Numbered from the stretch's first letter, positions 9,079-18,870 are shown. The stretch: DNA of 64,000 nucleotides from Pseudomonas mediterranea CFBP 5447 (GCF_000774145.1 NZ_KN322986.1:62001-126000); one strand, 5' to 3'. Translations and numbers: made by a program. Notes: a model not told the origin generated them from the letters alone.

Positions 9079-9831
9079 ATGATTGACACCCCCCTTTCCC
9101 CCGCCGAGTTCGAAGCGGCCCTGCGTGCCAAGGGCACGTATTACCACATCCATCACCCGTATCACGTAGCGATGTATGAGGGTCGTGCCACTCGCGAGCA
9201 AATCCAGGGCTGGGTCGCCAACCGCTTTTACTATCAGGTGAACATTCCGCTGAAGGATGCCGCGATCCTGGCCAACTGCCCGGATCGAGAGATCCGCCGC
9301 GAGTGGATCCAGCGCCTGCTCGACCACGACGGCGCACCCGGCGAAGACGGCGGCATCGAGGCCTGGCTACGGCTCGGCCAGGCAGTAGGGCTGGATCCCG
9401 ATCAACTGCGCTCCCAGGAATTGGTGCTGCCTGGGGTGCGATTCGCCGTGGATGCCTACGTCAACTTCGCCCGCCGGGCCAGTTGGCAGGAAGCCGCCAG
9501 TAGCTCGCTGACCGAGCTGTTCGCCCCGCAGATCCACCAGTCGCGCCTGGACAGCTGGCCGCAGCATTACCCGTGGATCGATCCGACCGGCTATGAATAC
9601 TTCCGTACCCGCCTGGGTCAGGCCCGCCGTGACGTGGAACATGGCCTGGCGATTACCTTGCAGCATTACACCACCCGCGCGGGCCAGGAGCGCATGCTGG
9701 AGATTCTCCAGTTCAAGCTGGACATCCTCTGGAGCATGCTCGACGCGATGAGCATGGCCTACGAATTGAACCGCCCGCCCTACCACAGCGTGACCGGACA
9801 ACGGGTTTGGCACAAAGGAATCCCTTTATGA
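9079..9831 (+). CDS. pqqC: PqqC, pyrroloquinoline-quinone synthase
   Basis: PqqC is a cofactorless oxidase that performs the final ring closure and eight-electron oxidation to PQQ. The 250-residue length is typical. Family segments are visible: [20 protein letters not shown] near the N-terminus, [19 protein letters not shown], and [17 protein letters not shown] further on, which carry the active-site His, Tyr and Arg residues. It follows pqqB after a REP-containing gap. Its stop codon overlaps the pqqD start (ATGA), which indicates translational coupling. Confidence 0.97.
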   Translation: MIDTPLSPAEFEAALRAKGTYYHIHHPYHVAMYEGRATREQIQGWVANRFYYQVNIPLKDAAILANCPDREIRREWIQRLLDHDGAPGEDGGIEAWLRLGQAVGLDPDQLRSQELVLPGVRFAVDAYVNFARRASWQEAASSSLTELFAPQIHQSRLDSWPQHYPWIDPTGYEYFRTRLGQARRDVEHGLAITLQHYTTRAGQERMLEILQFKLDILWSMLDAMSMAYELNRPPYHSVTGQRVWHKGIPL

Positions 9832-10103
9832 GTTTCGACCGCAGCAAAACCCCTCGCTGGCGCCCCGGCTATCGCTTCCAGTACGAACCGGCGCAGAAAG
9901 GTCATGTGTTGCTCTATCCTGAAGGCATGATCAAGCTCAACGACAGCGCTGCGCTGATCGGCGGCCTGATCGACGGTGAACGGGACGTCGCAGCCATCAT
10001 CGACGCGCTGGCCAAGCAGTTTCCCGACGTGCCCGAACTCGGTGACGACATCGAGCAATTCATGGAGGTCGCCCGTGCAGAGCACTGGATCGAACTTGCC
10101 TGA
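9828..10103 (+). CDS. pqqD: PqqD, peptide chaperone of PQQ biosynthesis
   Basis: PqqD binds PqqA and presents it to the radical SAM enzyme PqqE; it is the founding RiPP recognition element. The product is 91 residues from the ATG at 9828, which overlaps the pqqC stop. Family motifs include [25 protein letters not shown] and [12 protein letters not shown] (a winged-helix-like fold). An in-frame start at 9807 lies inside pqqC and is less likely. The 3' end overlaps the proposed pqqE start by 29 bases. Confidence 0.95.
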   Translation: MSFDRSKTPRWRPGYRFQYEPAQKGHVLLYPEGMIKLNDSAALIGGLIDGERDVAAIIDALAKQFPDVPELGDDIEQFMEVARAEHWIELA

Positions 10104-11226
10104 CCAGCCAGCGATCGGCTTGCCGCTGTGGTTGCTGGCGGAGCTGACCTATCGTTGCCCGCTGCAATGCCCCTACTGCTCCAACCCGCTGGACTTTGCT
10201 GAGCAGGGCAAGGAACTGAGCACCGAGCAGTGGTTCAAGGTCTTTCGCGAAGCCAGGGAAATGGGCGCCGCGCAGCTGGGCTTTTCCGGTGGCGAACCGC
10301 TGGTGCGCCAGGACCTCGCCGAACTGATCGGCGAGGCGCGCAAGCTGGGTTTCTACACCAACCTGATCACCTCCGGCATCGGTTTGACCGAACAGAAGAT
10401 CAGCGACTTCAAGAAGGCCGGCCTGGATCATATCCAGATCAGTTTCCAGGCCAGCGACGAGCAGGTGAACAACCTGCTGGCCGGCTCGAAGAAAGCCTTC
10501 GCGCAGAAACTGGAAATGGCCCGGGCAGTGAAGGCCCACGGCTACCCAATGGTGCTCAACTTCGTCACCCACCGGCACAACATCGACAAGATCGACCGCA
10601 TCATCGAGCTGTGCATTGCCCTTGAAGCCGACTTCGTCGAACTCGCCACCTGCCAGTTCTATGGCTGGGCGCAGCTCAACCGGGTGGGACTGCTGCCTAC
10701 CCGGAAACAATTGGTACGTGCCGAACGCATCACCAACGAATACCGCGCCAGGCTGGAAGCCGAAGGGCATCCGTGCAAGCTGATCTTCGTCACGCCGGAC
10801 TACTATGAAGAACGTCCCAAGGCCTGCATGAACGGCTGGGGCAGCCTTTTCCTGACGGTGACGCCGGACGGTACCGCGCTGCCTTGTCACGGCGCCCGAC
10901 AGCTGCCGGTGCAATTTCCCAACGTGCGCGACCACAGCATGCAGCACATCTGGTACGACTCCTTCGGTTTCAACCGCTTCCGAGGTTATGACTGGATGCC
11001 CGAGCCGTGCCGCTCCTGCGATGAAAAGGAGCAGGACTTCGGCGGTTGTCGCTGCCAGGCGTTCATGCTCACGGGCGACGCCAGCAATGCCGACCCGGTG
11101 TGCAGCAAATCCGAACATCACGGGGTGATCCTCAAGGCCCGGGAAGACGCCGAGCATGCCACCCAGACCATCGAGCAACTGGCCTTCCGCAATGAACGAA
11201 ACTCGCATCTCATCGCCAAAAGCTGA
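10075..11226 (+). CDS. pqqE: PqqE, radical SAM/SPASM PqqA cross-linking enzyme
   Basis: PqqE forms the carbon-carbon bond between Glu and Tyr of PqqA using S-adenosylmethionine. The radical SAM cluster motif CPLQCPYC is near residues 27-34. The SPASM region follows at about 260-340, with [15 protein letters not shown] and [17 protein letters not shown] providing cysteines for two auxiliary clusters. I choose the GTG at 10075 ([20 protein letters not shown] follows), giving 383 residues. The frame is open back to 9976, but that stretch lies inside pqqD in another frame and does not look like PqqE. The end overlaps the next gene by 35 bases. Confidence 0.95.
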   Translation: MQSTGSNLPDQPAIGLPLWLLAELTYRCPLQCPYCSNPLDFAEQGKELSTEQWFKVFREAREMGAAQLGFSGGEPLVRQDLAELIGEARKLGFYTNLITSGIGLTEQKISDFKKAGLDHIQISFQASDEQVNNLLAGSKKAFAQKLEMARAVKAHGYPMVLNFVTHRHNIDKIDRIIELCIALEADFVELATCQFYGWAQLNRVGLLPTRKQLVRAERITNEYRARLEAEGHPCKLIFVTPDYYEERPKACMNGWGSLFLTVTPDGTALPCHGARQLPVQFPNVRDHSMQHIWYDSFGFNRFRGYDWMPEPCRSCDEKEQDFGGCRCQAFMLTGDASNADPVCSKSEHHGVILKAREDAEHATQTIEQLAFRNERNSHLIAKS

Positions 11227-13015
11227 CCCGTTCAGCGCCGCCCAGGCCGTTGCGGCGGGGATCGACTTCGCCGAGCTGCAGGTCGGCCCACTGGGCCTGT
11301 TCTGGAATGAATATCGCCCGGAAGACGGTGCCTGCCGGATCTGGCAATGGCAAGACGCCAAGGCCCGCTGCCTGACCCCGGACGGCTTCAGCGCGCGCAG
11401 CCGGGTCTATGAATATGGCGGTGGATCGTTCTGCCTGGGCGACAACGGCGTGCTGTTCGTCAACGACGCGGACCAGCAGCTGTACCACCAACTGTTGAGC
11501 GGCGAGACGCCCGTGGCGCTGACGTCGGGGGACTGTCGCTACGGCGATCTCAGTTTCGCCGCCGGCCAGGTATTGGCGGTGGAGGAACAGGCCAAGCGGC
11601 ATCGCCTGGTCTCGATCGGCCTGGCAGATCGACAGCGGCACTTCTTGGCCGAAGGCGCTGACTTCTACGCCGCGCCGACTATGAGCCCCAACGGCCAGCG
11701 GCTGGCCTGGATCGAGTGGAGCCGTCCGCATCAGCCGTGGACGGCCACGCGACTGATGCTGGCCGAGCGCACCGCTTCCGGTTGGGGAGAACCACGCTGT
11801 GTGGCGGGCAACGCTGAAGAGGAATCCATCCAACAGCCGCGCTTCGACAGCACCAACCGCTTGTACTGCCTGAGCGATCGCGGCGGCTACTGGCAGCCGT
11901 GGGTTGAGTCGACCGACGGCTTGCAACCGCTGCCCTGCGCTGAAGCCGATCACGCTCCCGCGCCTTGGCAACTCGGTGGTTGTACCTGGCTGCCGTTGGA
12001 TGGCACGACGTACCTGGCAAGCTGGACCGAAGCGGGTTTCGGGCGGCTTGGGCTGTGCCGCGAGGATGCTGGGCCGGAAGATTTCACCGGCGCCTACACC
12101 CGCTTTCGCAGCCTGGCGCTGGACGAGCGGTTCATCTACGCCATCGTCGCCTCACCGGTCAGCCCATCCGCCGTCATCGCGATTGAACGCAACAGCCACG
12201 ACACACAGATCCTGGCCGGCGGCGTCGCGCCTCTGCCCGTCGAACAGATCAGCCGCCCGCAGACCCTGCACTATCCGTCGACCTCGGGCATGGCCCATGG
12301 GTTCTTTTACCCAGCCATGGGAGCGGAAACCAAGCCGCCACTGGTTGTATTCATTCATGGCGGCCCCACCTCGGCCTGTTATCCCCTGTTCGACCCGCGC
12401 ATCCAGTACTGGACCCAGCGCGGCTTTGCCGTCGCGGACCTGAATTACCGTGGCAGCAGTGGCTATGGCCGGGCCTACCGGCAAGCGCTGCACTTGAACT
12501 GGGGCGTGGTAGACGTCGAGGATGCCTGCGCGGTGGTTGGCTACCTGGATGGACAGGGCCTGATCGATGGCCGCTGTGCGTTCATTCGCGGCGGCAGTGC
12601 CGGTGGCTACACAACGCTCTGTGCCCTGGCATTTCACGATGTATTTCGTGCCGGCGCCAGCCTTTATGGGGTCAGCGACCCGGTCGCCCTGGGCCGCGCC
12701 ACGCACAAGTTCGAAAGCGACTACCTGGACTGGCTGATCGGCGACCCACAACGGGACGTCGAGCGTTACCGCGCCCGTACTCCGTTGCTACACGCCGACC
12801 AGATCCGCGCGCCGGTGATTTTCTTTCAGGGCGAACTGGATGCGGTAGTTGTGCCGCAGCAGACCCGCGATATGGTCAAGGCGCTGGAGAACAACGGCGT
12901 GACGGTCGAAGCGCATTACTACCCGGATGAACGCCACGGCTTTCGCAAGGCGGCGAACCAGGCCCATGCGCTGGAGCATGAATGGTTGTTCTATCGGAAG
13001 GTGATGGATCTGTAG
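11192..13015 (+). CDS. S9-family (prolyl oligopeptidase-type) peptidase in the pqq operon
   Basis: This is a 607-residue cytosolic-looking protein with an N-terminal propeller (about 1-340) and a C-terminal alpha/beta-hydrolase domain of peptidase family S9. The nucleophile Ser is in [11 protein letters not shown] (GxSxGG), the acid in [12 protein letters not shown] and the His in [11 protein letters not shown]. The oxyanion strand is [13 protein letters not shown]. The ATG at 11192 lies within the last 35 bases of pqqE, so the two are translationally coupled. Homologues follow pqqE in fluorescent pseudomonads and have carried pqq names there. A role in digesting PqqA or cross-linked intermediates is plausible but inferred from position only. 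Confidence 0.9.
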   Translation: MNETRISSPKADPFSAAQAVAAGIDFAELQVGPLGLFWNEYRPEDGACRIWQWQDAKARCLTPDGFSARSRVYEYGGGSFCLGDNGVLFVNDADQQLYHQLLSGETPVALTSGDCRYGDLSFAAGQVLAVEEQAKRHRLVSIGLADRQRHFLAEGADFYAAPTMSPNGQRLAWIEWSRPHQPWTATRLMLAERTASGWGEPRCVAGNAEEESIQQPRFDSTNRLYCLSDRGGYWQPWVESTDGLQPLPCAEADHAPAPWQLGGCTWLPLDGTTYLASWTEAGFGRLGLCREDAGPEDFTGAYTRFRSLALDERFIYAIVASPVSPSAVIAIERNSHDTQILAGGVAPLPVEQISRPQTLHYPSTSGMAHGFFYPAMGAETKPPLVVFIHGGPTSACYPLFDPRIQYWTQRGFAVADLNYRGSSGYGRAYRQALHLNWGVVDVEDACAVVGYLDGQGLIDGRCAFIRGGSAGGYTTLCALAFHDVFRAGASLYGVSDPVALGRATHKFESDYLDWLIGDPQRDVERYRARTPLLHADQIRAPVIFFQGELDAVVVPQQTRDMVKALENNGVTVEAHYYPDERHGFRKAANQAHALEHEWLFYRKVMDL

Positions 13016-13030
13016 GGAGATGAAGAATCT

Positions 13031-13119
13031 GTGGGAGCGACCCTGCTCGCGATAGCGCTGGATCAATCGACATCTACGTTGGATGACAGACAGCTATCGC
13101 GAGCAGGCTCGCTCCCACA
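13031..13119. repeat. REP pair after the pqq operon
   Basis: The first unit carries a G-to-C change (GTGGGAGCGACCCTGCTCGC) and the second unit is canonical. It fills most of the 122-bp gap between the convergent peptidase and YqaE-family genes. Confidence 0.88.
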
Positions 13120-13137
13120 TGGGTTTTGCTGCAATGC

Positions 13138-13296
13138 TCAGCGCTTGGCGATGATATACACCGCATGCACGATGCCGGGAATGTAACCCAATAGTGTCAG
13201 CAGAATATTCAGCCAGAACGCCCCGCCGAAGCCGACTTGCAGGAACACGCCCAGCGGTGGCAACAGAATGGCGATGATGATGCGAATGAAATCCAT
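13138..13296 (-). CDS. YqaE/Pmp3-family small membrane protein
   Basis: This 52-residue protein belongs to the YqaE/Pmp3 (UPF0057) family of very small proteolipid-like membrane proteins, linked in other organisms to membrane potential and stress. Two transmembrane helices are visible, FIRIIIAILLPPLGVFLQVG and FWLNILLTLLGYIPGIVHAVY. The family motif PPLGVFLQVGFG plus LGYIPGIVHA is clear. The start at 13296 is fixed by an AGGAG ribosome binding site just upstream on the minus strand. A longer frame reaching to 13473 runs into the small-RNA region and is not used. It is monocistronic and convergent with the pqq operon. Confidence 0.92.
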   Translation of the reverse strand: MDFIRIIIAILLPPLGVFLQVGFGGAFWLNILLTLLGYIPGIVHAVYIIAKR

Positions 13297-13416
13297 GGTG
13301 GGCTCCTGATGGATGATGGCTACATTGCCACATAGCTCATTGACCCGTGACCGCTCGTCAGGGTTCAAACCATCAGTAATGAGTGCGAAGCCAGGCAGGA
13401 ACAAAAAACGCAGGCA

Positions 13417-13539
13417 AAAGAAAACCCCGCCGAAGCGGGGCTTTGCAGACTGTTTCCCTGATATCCCTTTCACTCCACCATCCTGGTGGAATCCTACGTG
13501 TCCGTGTTGTTTCTCTGCGCATCCTGCGCGACGTCCATG
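13417..13539 (-). ncRNA. rsmY: Rsm small RNA (RsmY-like), Gac-controlled
   Basis: The minus strand encodes a transcript of about 120 nt with eight GGA motifs, several in hairpin loops: GCGCAGGATGCGC, CACGGACACG, CCACCAGGATGGTGG. It ends in a strong terminator, CCCCGC-TTCG-GCGGGG plus TTTTCTTTT. Such RNAs titrate the translational repressors RsmA/RsmE. A TAATCT -10 element lies at 13551-13546 and a perfect GacA box about 66 bp upstream of the predicted start. Transcript ends are estimated to a few bases. I prefer RsmY to RsmX or RsmZ because of the GCGCAGGA-type first hairpin and because, from memory, rsmY lies a little beyond this acyl-CoA dehydrogenase cluster in P. aeruginosa. The exact paralogue is less certain than the family. 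Confidence 0.88.
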
Positions 13540-13596
13540 TGAAGTAGATTAGCCTTGGATCCAATCGACCGATAGAGGGAAATCGACTTCACGTCA

Positions 13597-13614
13597 TGTA
13601 AGCATTTGCTTACA
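13597..13614. promoter_or_regulatory. GacA upstream activating sequence
   Basis: TGTAAGCATTTGCTTACA is an exact match to the palindromic GacA box TGTAAG-N6-CTTACA found upstream of Rsm small RNA genes. Its centre is about 66 bp upstream of the predicted RNA start, and it lies 12 bp after the stop codon of the acyl-CoA dehydrogenase gene. Confidence 0.93.
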
Positions 13615-13626
13615 AAGTGACATTTT

Positions 13627-15405
13627 TCAGAATTGCCCGGCTTCCAGCAGGAACAGCGACTCACTGCCAGCCTTCACCGAAGCACTCAAGGAATGAATCC
13701 GTGGCAGCAGGCGGGCGAAGTAGAACCTCGCAGTCCCCAGTTTGCTGGCGTAGAAGTCATCCTGGCTTTCCTTGCCCAGCGCCGCCTTGGCCATCAACGC
13801 CCACATATAGGCGTAGGCGGTGTAACCGAACGCCTGCAGGTACTCCACCGAAGCCGCGCCGATTTCGTTCGGGTTGCTTTTCGCCCGGTCCAGCAACCAG
13901 TCGGTCAGCTCATCCAAGGTACCGAGGGCATCATTCAACGGCTGGGTGAACTCGGCCAGATCGCTGCTCGCGGTGGCGGTGAAGTGGCGGATTTCGTCGG
14001 CGAACAGCTTGTAGAACGCGCCGCCGCTGCCGACGATCTTGCGCCCCACCAAGTCCAGCGCCTGGATACCGTTGGTGCCTTCGTAGATCTGGGTGATGCG
14101 CACATCACGCACCAACTGCTCCTGGCCCCACTCGCGAATGTAACCGTGGCCGCCGAAAATCTGCTGGCCATGCACGGTGGTTTCCAGGCCCAGATCCGTC
14201 AGGAACGCCTTCGCCACTGGCGTCAGCAACGCAACGAGGTCTTCGGCGCGCTTGCGAACGGCCGGGTCTTCGCTGAACTTGGCGGTATCCAGTTGCATTG
14301 CCACGTAGGTGGAGAATGCCCGCCCGCCTTCGTTCGAGGCTTTCATGGTCAACAACATCCGCCGCACATCGGGATGGACGATGATCGGGTCGGCGACTTT
14401 GTCCTTGTTCTGCGCACCGGTGGGAGAACGGCTCTGCAGGCGATCACGGGCGTATTCGATAGCGTTCTGGTAGGAGCGCTCTCCGGACGCCAGGCCTTGG
14501 ATACCCACGCCCAGGCGCTCGTAGTTCATCATGGTGAACATCGCCGCCAGGCCTTTGTTCGGCTCGCCGACCAGATAACCCACGGCCTCATCGAAGTTCA
14601 TCACGCAGGTGGCAGACGCCTGGATGCCCATCTTGTGTTCGATCGACCCGCAATTGGCCGCGTTGCGCGCGCCCAGGCTGCCGTCGGCGTTGACCATGAA
14701 CTTGGGCACCAGGAACAACGAAATGCCTTTCGGGCCGGCCGGCGCATCCGGCAATTTTGCCAGCACCAGGTGAATGATGTTCTCGGTGAGGTCGTGCTCG
14801 CCGCCGGTGATGAAGATCTTGGTGCCGCTGACCTTGTAGGAACCATCGGCTTGGGGCTCGGCCTTGGTGCGAATAATCCCCAGGTCAGTACCGGCATGAG
14901 GCTCGGTCAGGCACATGGAGCCCGCCCAGATGCCGGCATACATGTTCGGCAGGTATGCCGCCTTCAACTCTTCGCTGGCGTGGGCATTGATCGACAGGCA
15001 AGCCCCGGCAGTCAGCATCGGGTACAGGCCGAAGGACAGGCTGGCGGAGTTGACCATTTCCTCGACCTGGGCCGAAACAGCCTTGGGCATGCCCATGCCG
15101 CCGTAGGCTGGATCGCCACCGACACCGACCCAACCGCCTTCAGCGTAAGTCTGGTACGCCTGTGGGAAACCTGCCGGCGTGGTGACGACACCGTTCGCCC
15201 AATGGCAGCCTTCTTCATCAGCCGCACGGCTGAGAGGCGCAATGCTTTTGCCGGTGACTTTGCCGGCCTCTTCCAGAATCGCTTCGACGGTTTCAGCGTC
15301 GACGGTCTCGGCCAGCGCCGGCAGCTCGGCCCAGAGTTTCGCGACCTCGAACACTTCATTGAGGACGAAGCGCATATCGCGCAGGGGCGCTTTGTAGTCA
15401 GCCAT
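13627..15405 (-). CDS. Acyl-CoA dehydrogenase (long FadE-type), paralogue 1
   Basis: This is a 592-residue FAD-dependent acyl-CoA dehydrogenase of the long type with an extra C-terminal domain. It introduces the 2,3-double bond in beta-oxidation. Motifs include MCLTEPHAGTDLG (substrate/FAD region), KIFITGGEHDLTENI and GHGYIREWGQEQLVRD. The start at 15405 (MADYKAPLRDM) aligns with its two paralogues downstream in gene order; the in-frame extension to 15492 is not conserved. It is the last of three such genes on the minus strand (15660 and 19163 are the others), matching PA0506-PA0508 in P. aeruginosa. Substrate chain length cannot be read from the sequence. Confidence 0.93.
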   Translation of the reverse strand: MADYKAPLRDMRFVLNEVFEVAKLWAELPALAETVDAETVEAILEEAGKVTGKSIAPLSRAADEEGCHWANGVVTTPAGFPQAYQTYAEGGWVGVGGDPAYGGMGMPKAVSAQVEEMVNSASLSFGLYPMLTAGACLSINAHASEELKAAYLPNMYAGIWAGSMCLTEPHAGTDLGIIRTKAEPQADGSYKVSGTKIFITGGEHDLTENIIHLVLAKLPDAPAGPKGISLFLVPKFMVNADGSLGARNAANCGSIEHKMGIQASATCVMNFDEAVGYLVGEPNKGLAAMFTMMNYERLGVGIQGLASGERSYQNAIEYARDRLQSRSPTGAQNKDKVADPIIVHPDVRRMLLTMKASNEGGRAFSTYVAMQLDTAKFSEDPAVRKRAEDLVALLTPVAKAFLTDLGLETTVHGQQIFGGHGYIREWGQEQLVRDVRITQIYEGTNGIQALDLVGRKIVGSGGAFYKLFADEIRHFTATASSDLAEFTQPLNDALGTLDELTDWLLDRAKSNPNEIGAASVEYLQAFGYTAYAYMWALMAKAALGKESQDDFYASKLGTARFYFARLLPRIHSLSASVKAGSESLFLLEAGQF

Positions 15406-15555
15406 GGCAAACCTCGCAGGATCTAAAACAGTGGGTCCGTGGGAAAACGGTTTCGCAGTGGTCGGAGTGTACCTCAACAACTTTTGCGACACATAGGGTC
15501 AACCCATGACTGTTTTGTTATTTTTAGTCACCATCCGGAATTATCCATAAATCCC

Positions 15556-15644
15556 GTGGCGAGGAAGCCTGCTCCCGCTCGGCTGCACAGCAGCCCCATT
15601 GTGTGAGTACTGCGCACTCAAGCGGGAGCAAGCTCCCTCGCCAC
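15556..15644. repeat. Second-family REP pair (GTGGCGAGG type)
   Basis: GTGGCGAGGAAGCCTGCTCC at the left is answered by GGAGCAAGCTCCCTCGCCAC at the right with a loop of about 40 bp. This belongs to a different REP class from the GTGGGAGCGAGC repeats elsewhere in the window. It lies between two acyl-CoA dehydrogenase genes. Confidence 0.88.
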
Positions 15645-15659
15645 AGATGCTGCAACACA

Positions 15660-17456
15660 TCAAAGGGCAAACAGCTCGGCCGGCAGATTCATCAGGCAGT
15701 CACTCCCCGCCTCGATGGCGGCCCGATGGGCAGCCGTGCGCGGCAACAGGCGCTTGAAGTAGAACTCGCAGGTCGCCAGCTTGCCTCGGCAGAAATCGGC
15801 ATCGCCGCTACCACTGTCGAGTTGCGCCTGGGCCACCAGTGCCATGCGCAGCCACAGATAGGCCAGGATGAGGTAGCCGCTGTACATCAGATAATCCACG
15901 GAGGCGGCGCCCACTTCGTCTGGATTCTTCATGGCGGCCATGCCGACCCGGGTGGTCAGTTCGCCCCACTGCCGGTTGAGCCCGTCGAGTTGTGCGACGT
16001 AATCCTTGAGCTGCGGGTGCCCGGTATTCGTGGCGCAGAATGTATGGACGATCTTGGTGAACCCTCGCAGCAGCTTGCCCTGGCTGCCCAGCACTTTGCG
16101 CCCCAACAGGTCCAGGGCCTGGATACCGTTGGTGCCTTCATAGATCGGCGCGATGCGGCAGTCCCGCACCAACTGTTCCATCCCCCATTCGCGGATGAAA
16201 CCGTGGCCGCCAAACACCTGCATGCCATGGTTCGTCACTTCCAGTCCGGTCTCGGTCATGAAGGCCTTGCAGATCGGCGTGAGGAACGCCAGCAGGTCCT
16301 CAGCCTCCTGACGGACGCTGTCATCGGCGCCCAGGTGCGCCATGTCCAGCAGTTGCGCGGTGAAGTAGGTCAACGCCCGATTGCCTTCGTTGAAGGCTTT
16401 CATGGTCAGCAACATCCTGCGCACATCGGGATGGACAATGATCGGGTCCGCGGCTTTCTCCGGCGCCTTGGGGCCGGTGAGCGAGCGCATCTGCAAACGG
16501 TCGTTGGCGTATCGGATCGCGCCCTGGAAGCTGGTCTCTCCCAGGCACAAGCCCTGCATGCCGGTGCCGAGCCGGGCATGATTCATCATGGTGAACATGC
16601 AATTCAGGCCCTTGTTGGGTTCGCCGATCAGGAATCCCTTGGCGTCGTCGAAATTCAACACGCAAGTGGCGGAAGCCTTGATGCCCATCTTGTGCTCGAT
16701 CGAACCGCAGGTCACGCCGTTGCGCTCTCCCGCCTCACCCGTAGCGTCGGGCAGGAACTTGGGCACGATGAACAGCGAGATGCCCTTGGTGCCGGCGGGA
16801 GCGTCCGGCAGTTTGGCCAACACCAGGTGAACGATGTTTTCACTCATGTCGTGTTCACCGGCGGAAATGAAGATCTTGCTGCCGGAAATCCTGTAGCTGC
16901 CGTCGGCCTGGGGCGCGGCGCGGGTCTTGATGATGCCCAGGTCCGTGCCGCAATGGGCTTCGGTCAGGCACATGGTGCCGGTCCATTGACCGGCGGTGAG
17001 CTTGCTCAGGTAAGTCTGTTTCTGCTCTTCAGTGCCGTGGGCATGAATGGCCGACATGGCGCCGTGGGTCAGGCCCGGGTACATGCCCCAGGACGTGTTG
17101 CTGGAGGCGATCATTTCGCTGATGACCAGGCCCAGGGAACCCGGCAAGCCCTGGCCGCCATAGACCGGATCGGCGGCCAACCCGTGCCAGCCGCCCTCCA
17201 CGTACTGTGCGAAAGCTTCTTTGAAACCTGTAGGCGTGGTCACCACACCGTTGTCGAAATGGCAGCCCTCTTCGTCGCCGGAACGATTGAGCGGCGCCAG
17301 TACGTTCTCACAGAAACGCGCACCTTCCTCGAGGATCGCGTTGACCATGTCCGGGCTGGCGTCGCTGGCCCCCAGTTCGGCATAACGGCCATGGAAATCG
17401 AAAACGTGGTCGATCAAAAAGCGCATGTCACGCAGGGGAGCTTTGTACTCGGGCAT
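15660..17456 (-). CDS. Acyl-CoA dehydrogenase (long FadE-type), paralogue 2
   Basis: This is a 598-residue acyl-CoA dehydrogenase with the same architecture as its neighbours: N-terminal helical domain, beta-barrel with MCLTEAHCGTDLG and KIFISAGEHDMSENI, helical domain with VHPDVRRMLLTMKAF, and an added C-terminal domain. The GHGFIREWGMEQLVRD segment carries the FAD/active-site region. I start at the ATG at 17456 (MPEYKAPLRDMRF), as in the paralogues. It is separated from paralogue 1 by a REP-bearing gap and from paralogue 3 by an intervening GGDEF gene. Function in fatty or aryl-acyl beta-oxidation is inferred from the family. Confidence 0.92.
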   Translation of the reverse strand: MPEYKAPLRDMRFLIDHVFDFHGRYAELGASDASPDMVNAILEEGARFCENVLAPLNRSGDEEGCHFDNGVVTTPTGFKEAFAQYVEGGWHGLAADPVYGGQGLPGSLGLVISEMIASSNTSWGMYPGLTHGAMSAIHAHGTEEQKQTYLSKLTAGQWTGTMCLTEAHCGTDLGIIKTRAAPQADGSYRISGSKIFISAGEHDMSENIVHLVLAKLPDAPAGTKGISLFIVPKFLPDATGEAGERNGVTCGSIEHKMGIKASATCVLNFDDAKGFLIGEPNKGLNCMFTMMNHARLGTGMQGLCLGETSFQGAIRYANDRLQMRSLTGPKAPEKAADPIIVHPDVRRMLLTMKAFNEGNRALTYFTAQLLDMAHLGADDSVRQEAEDLLAFLTPICKAFMTETGLEVTNHGMQVFGGHGFIREWGMEQLVRDCRIAPIYEGTNGIQALDLLGRKVLGSQGKLLRGFTKIVHTFCATNTGHPQLKDYVAQLDGLNRQWGELTTRVGMAAMKNPDEVGAASVDYLMYSGYLILAYLWLRMALVAQAQLDSGSGDADFCRGKLATCEFYFKRLLPRTAAHRAAIEAGSDCLMNLPAELFAL

Positions 17457-17547
17457 GGTGGTTTTCTCCGGTAGCAGATCGTTCAAACCTACTGCCGGCC
17501 ACCGGGGCTCACAATCACAGTCCAGACGCTGAATGCGCCGTCATCAC

Positions 17548-18870
17548 TCAACCCGCGGCGGTTTCCATGCGTACCGCGCCGCGGCGGTTCTGACCAAAGG
17601 CAACCACACAGTTGCGTCCGGCGCCCTTGGCGTTATAGAGGGCCTGGTCGGCGGACTTGAGAACTTCTTCAGGGGTACGCTGCTCGAGACGCTCCGCGAC
17701 GCCGATGCTGACCGTTACCGATACGCTGGACGCACCCGCCCCGGAGCGGCGCTGGCGGCCTTGTTGGTCATCCTGGGGTCTGTCGGGATTGCGCAGTTGA
17801 ATGGCGTAGGTCTCGATGGACTGACGGATGACCTCAAGATGAGGCATGCACTCGTCGATGGTTTTGCCTGCAAATACCAAGGCAAACTCCTCGCCACCGT
17901 AGCGATAAGCCCGACCACCGCCACCGATCTTCGACAGTTTGCTGGCCACCAGGCGCAGCACCTGGTCGCCCACGTCGTGACCGTGGGTGTCGTTGAATTT
18001 CTTGAAGTGGTCCACATCGCTCATGGCCAGTACATAGTTGCGACCCAGCCGTTGCATGCGCTCATTCAGCGCCCGCCGTCCCGGCAAGCCGGTCAGCTCA
18101 TCCCGAAACGCCATCTGATAGGCCTCATGGGCAACCGCCGCCGCAATCATCAGCATCACCTGGCTGCACATGATGTTCAAGGTGAAGGGCAGGATGAAGG
18201 TTTTCGGCAACATCCAGAACAGCCCCAGCACACCCACCAGCTGCGCGGCGTGCAAGGGCCGGGGGTTGCGCCAGTATTGCCATGACAGCAACAGGAATAC
18301 GCCGATGAACACTGGATAGGACAACTGGATCAGGCTCATCCACGCACCATGCAACGCCGGCCAGCGGATCTCTGAAAGCCACAGCAACAAGGCTTGGGGA
18401 AAGCTCTGCTCCAAGGCCAGGGCCACGCTGCCGAAGGCCAGCAGCACCGCAAAACGCGCCACCATATCCTGGAACAAGTGGGTGCGCTCCTGCCATGCCG
18501 CGAACAGGCCAAACAACAGCGGCAACAACAGGCAGACCAGGTGGAACACCACGGCGGCGTCTTCGCGCACCTTGCCGTTGTCCCGGTAGAAATCGGTCTG
18601 GGTGTCCAACAGGAAGTAGCCGATGTACACCGTAACCATCAGAAACAGCTCGCGTTGACGTCGGTAAACCGCGCAGTACGCGCCGCCCAACAGCAACACC
18701 AGGGTAGGAAGAACGTTGAACAACGAGGTGAAGAAGACGTTGAGATCCTTGACGTAGGCAGCCGCCAGCCCCGCCAGCAACAGCAGCAGCGAAGGTAGGA
18801 AATGACTGAAACGTACAGCGGAAGAACGCGGCAAGGGTAAAGCTCCAACCCGGCTGATCAAAGATGGCAT
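17548..18870 (-). CDS. Membrane-bound GGDEF diguanylate cyclase
   Basis: This is a 440-residue protein with about eight hydrophobic segments in the first 245 residues, resembling a multi-helix sensor, followed by a GGDEF domain at about 265-425. The signature is RYGGEEFALVF, which is catalytically competent (GGEEF). FRDELTGLPGRRAL and SDVDHFKKFNDTHGHDVGD complete the cyclase core, so it should make c-di-GMP. No RxxD inhibitory site is visible before GGEEF. An insert of about 20 residues rich in Q, R, S and G lies near VSVTVSIGVAE. The start is uncertain between 18870 and 18882. It sits between two beta-oxidation genes on the same strand, the order seen in other pseudomonads. Confidence 0.88.
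   Translation of the reverse strand: MPSLISRVGALPLPRSSAVRFSHFLPSLLLLLAGLAAAYVKDLNVFFTSLFNVLPTLVLLLGGAYCAVYRRQRELFLMVTVYIGYFLLDTQTDFYRDNGKVREDAAVVFHLVCLLLPLLFGLFAAWQERTHLFQDMVARFAVLLAFGSVALALEQSFPQALLLWLSEIRWPALHGAWMSLIQLSYPVFIGVFLLLSWQYWRNPRPLHAAQLVGVLGLFWMLPKTFILPFTLNIMCSQVMLMIAAAVAHEAYQMAFRDELTGLPGRRALNERMQRLGRNYVLAMSDVDHFKKFNDTHGHDVGDQVLRLVASKLSKIGGGGRAYRYGGEEFALVFAGKTIDECMPHLEVIRQSIETYAIQLRNPDRPQDDQQGRQRRSGAGASSVSVTVSIGVAERLEQRTPEEVLKSADQALYNAKGAGRNCVVAFGQNRRGAVRMETAAG

Noticed and set aside
9976-10074. Upstream extension of pqqE
   Set aside because: The stretch is inside pqqD in another frame and lacks PqqE similarity; GTG at 10075 gives the usual length.
13297-13473. Long N-terminal extension of the YqaE-family protein
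   Set aside because: It runs into the Rsm RNA terminator region, and the 52-residue form has its own ribosome binding site.
13633-17474. Two 600-codon plus-strand frames
   Set aside because: Both mirror the acyl-CoA dehydrogenase paralogues; similarity between them merely reflects paralogy of the real genes on the other strand.
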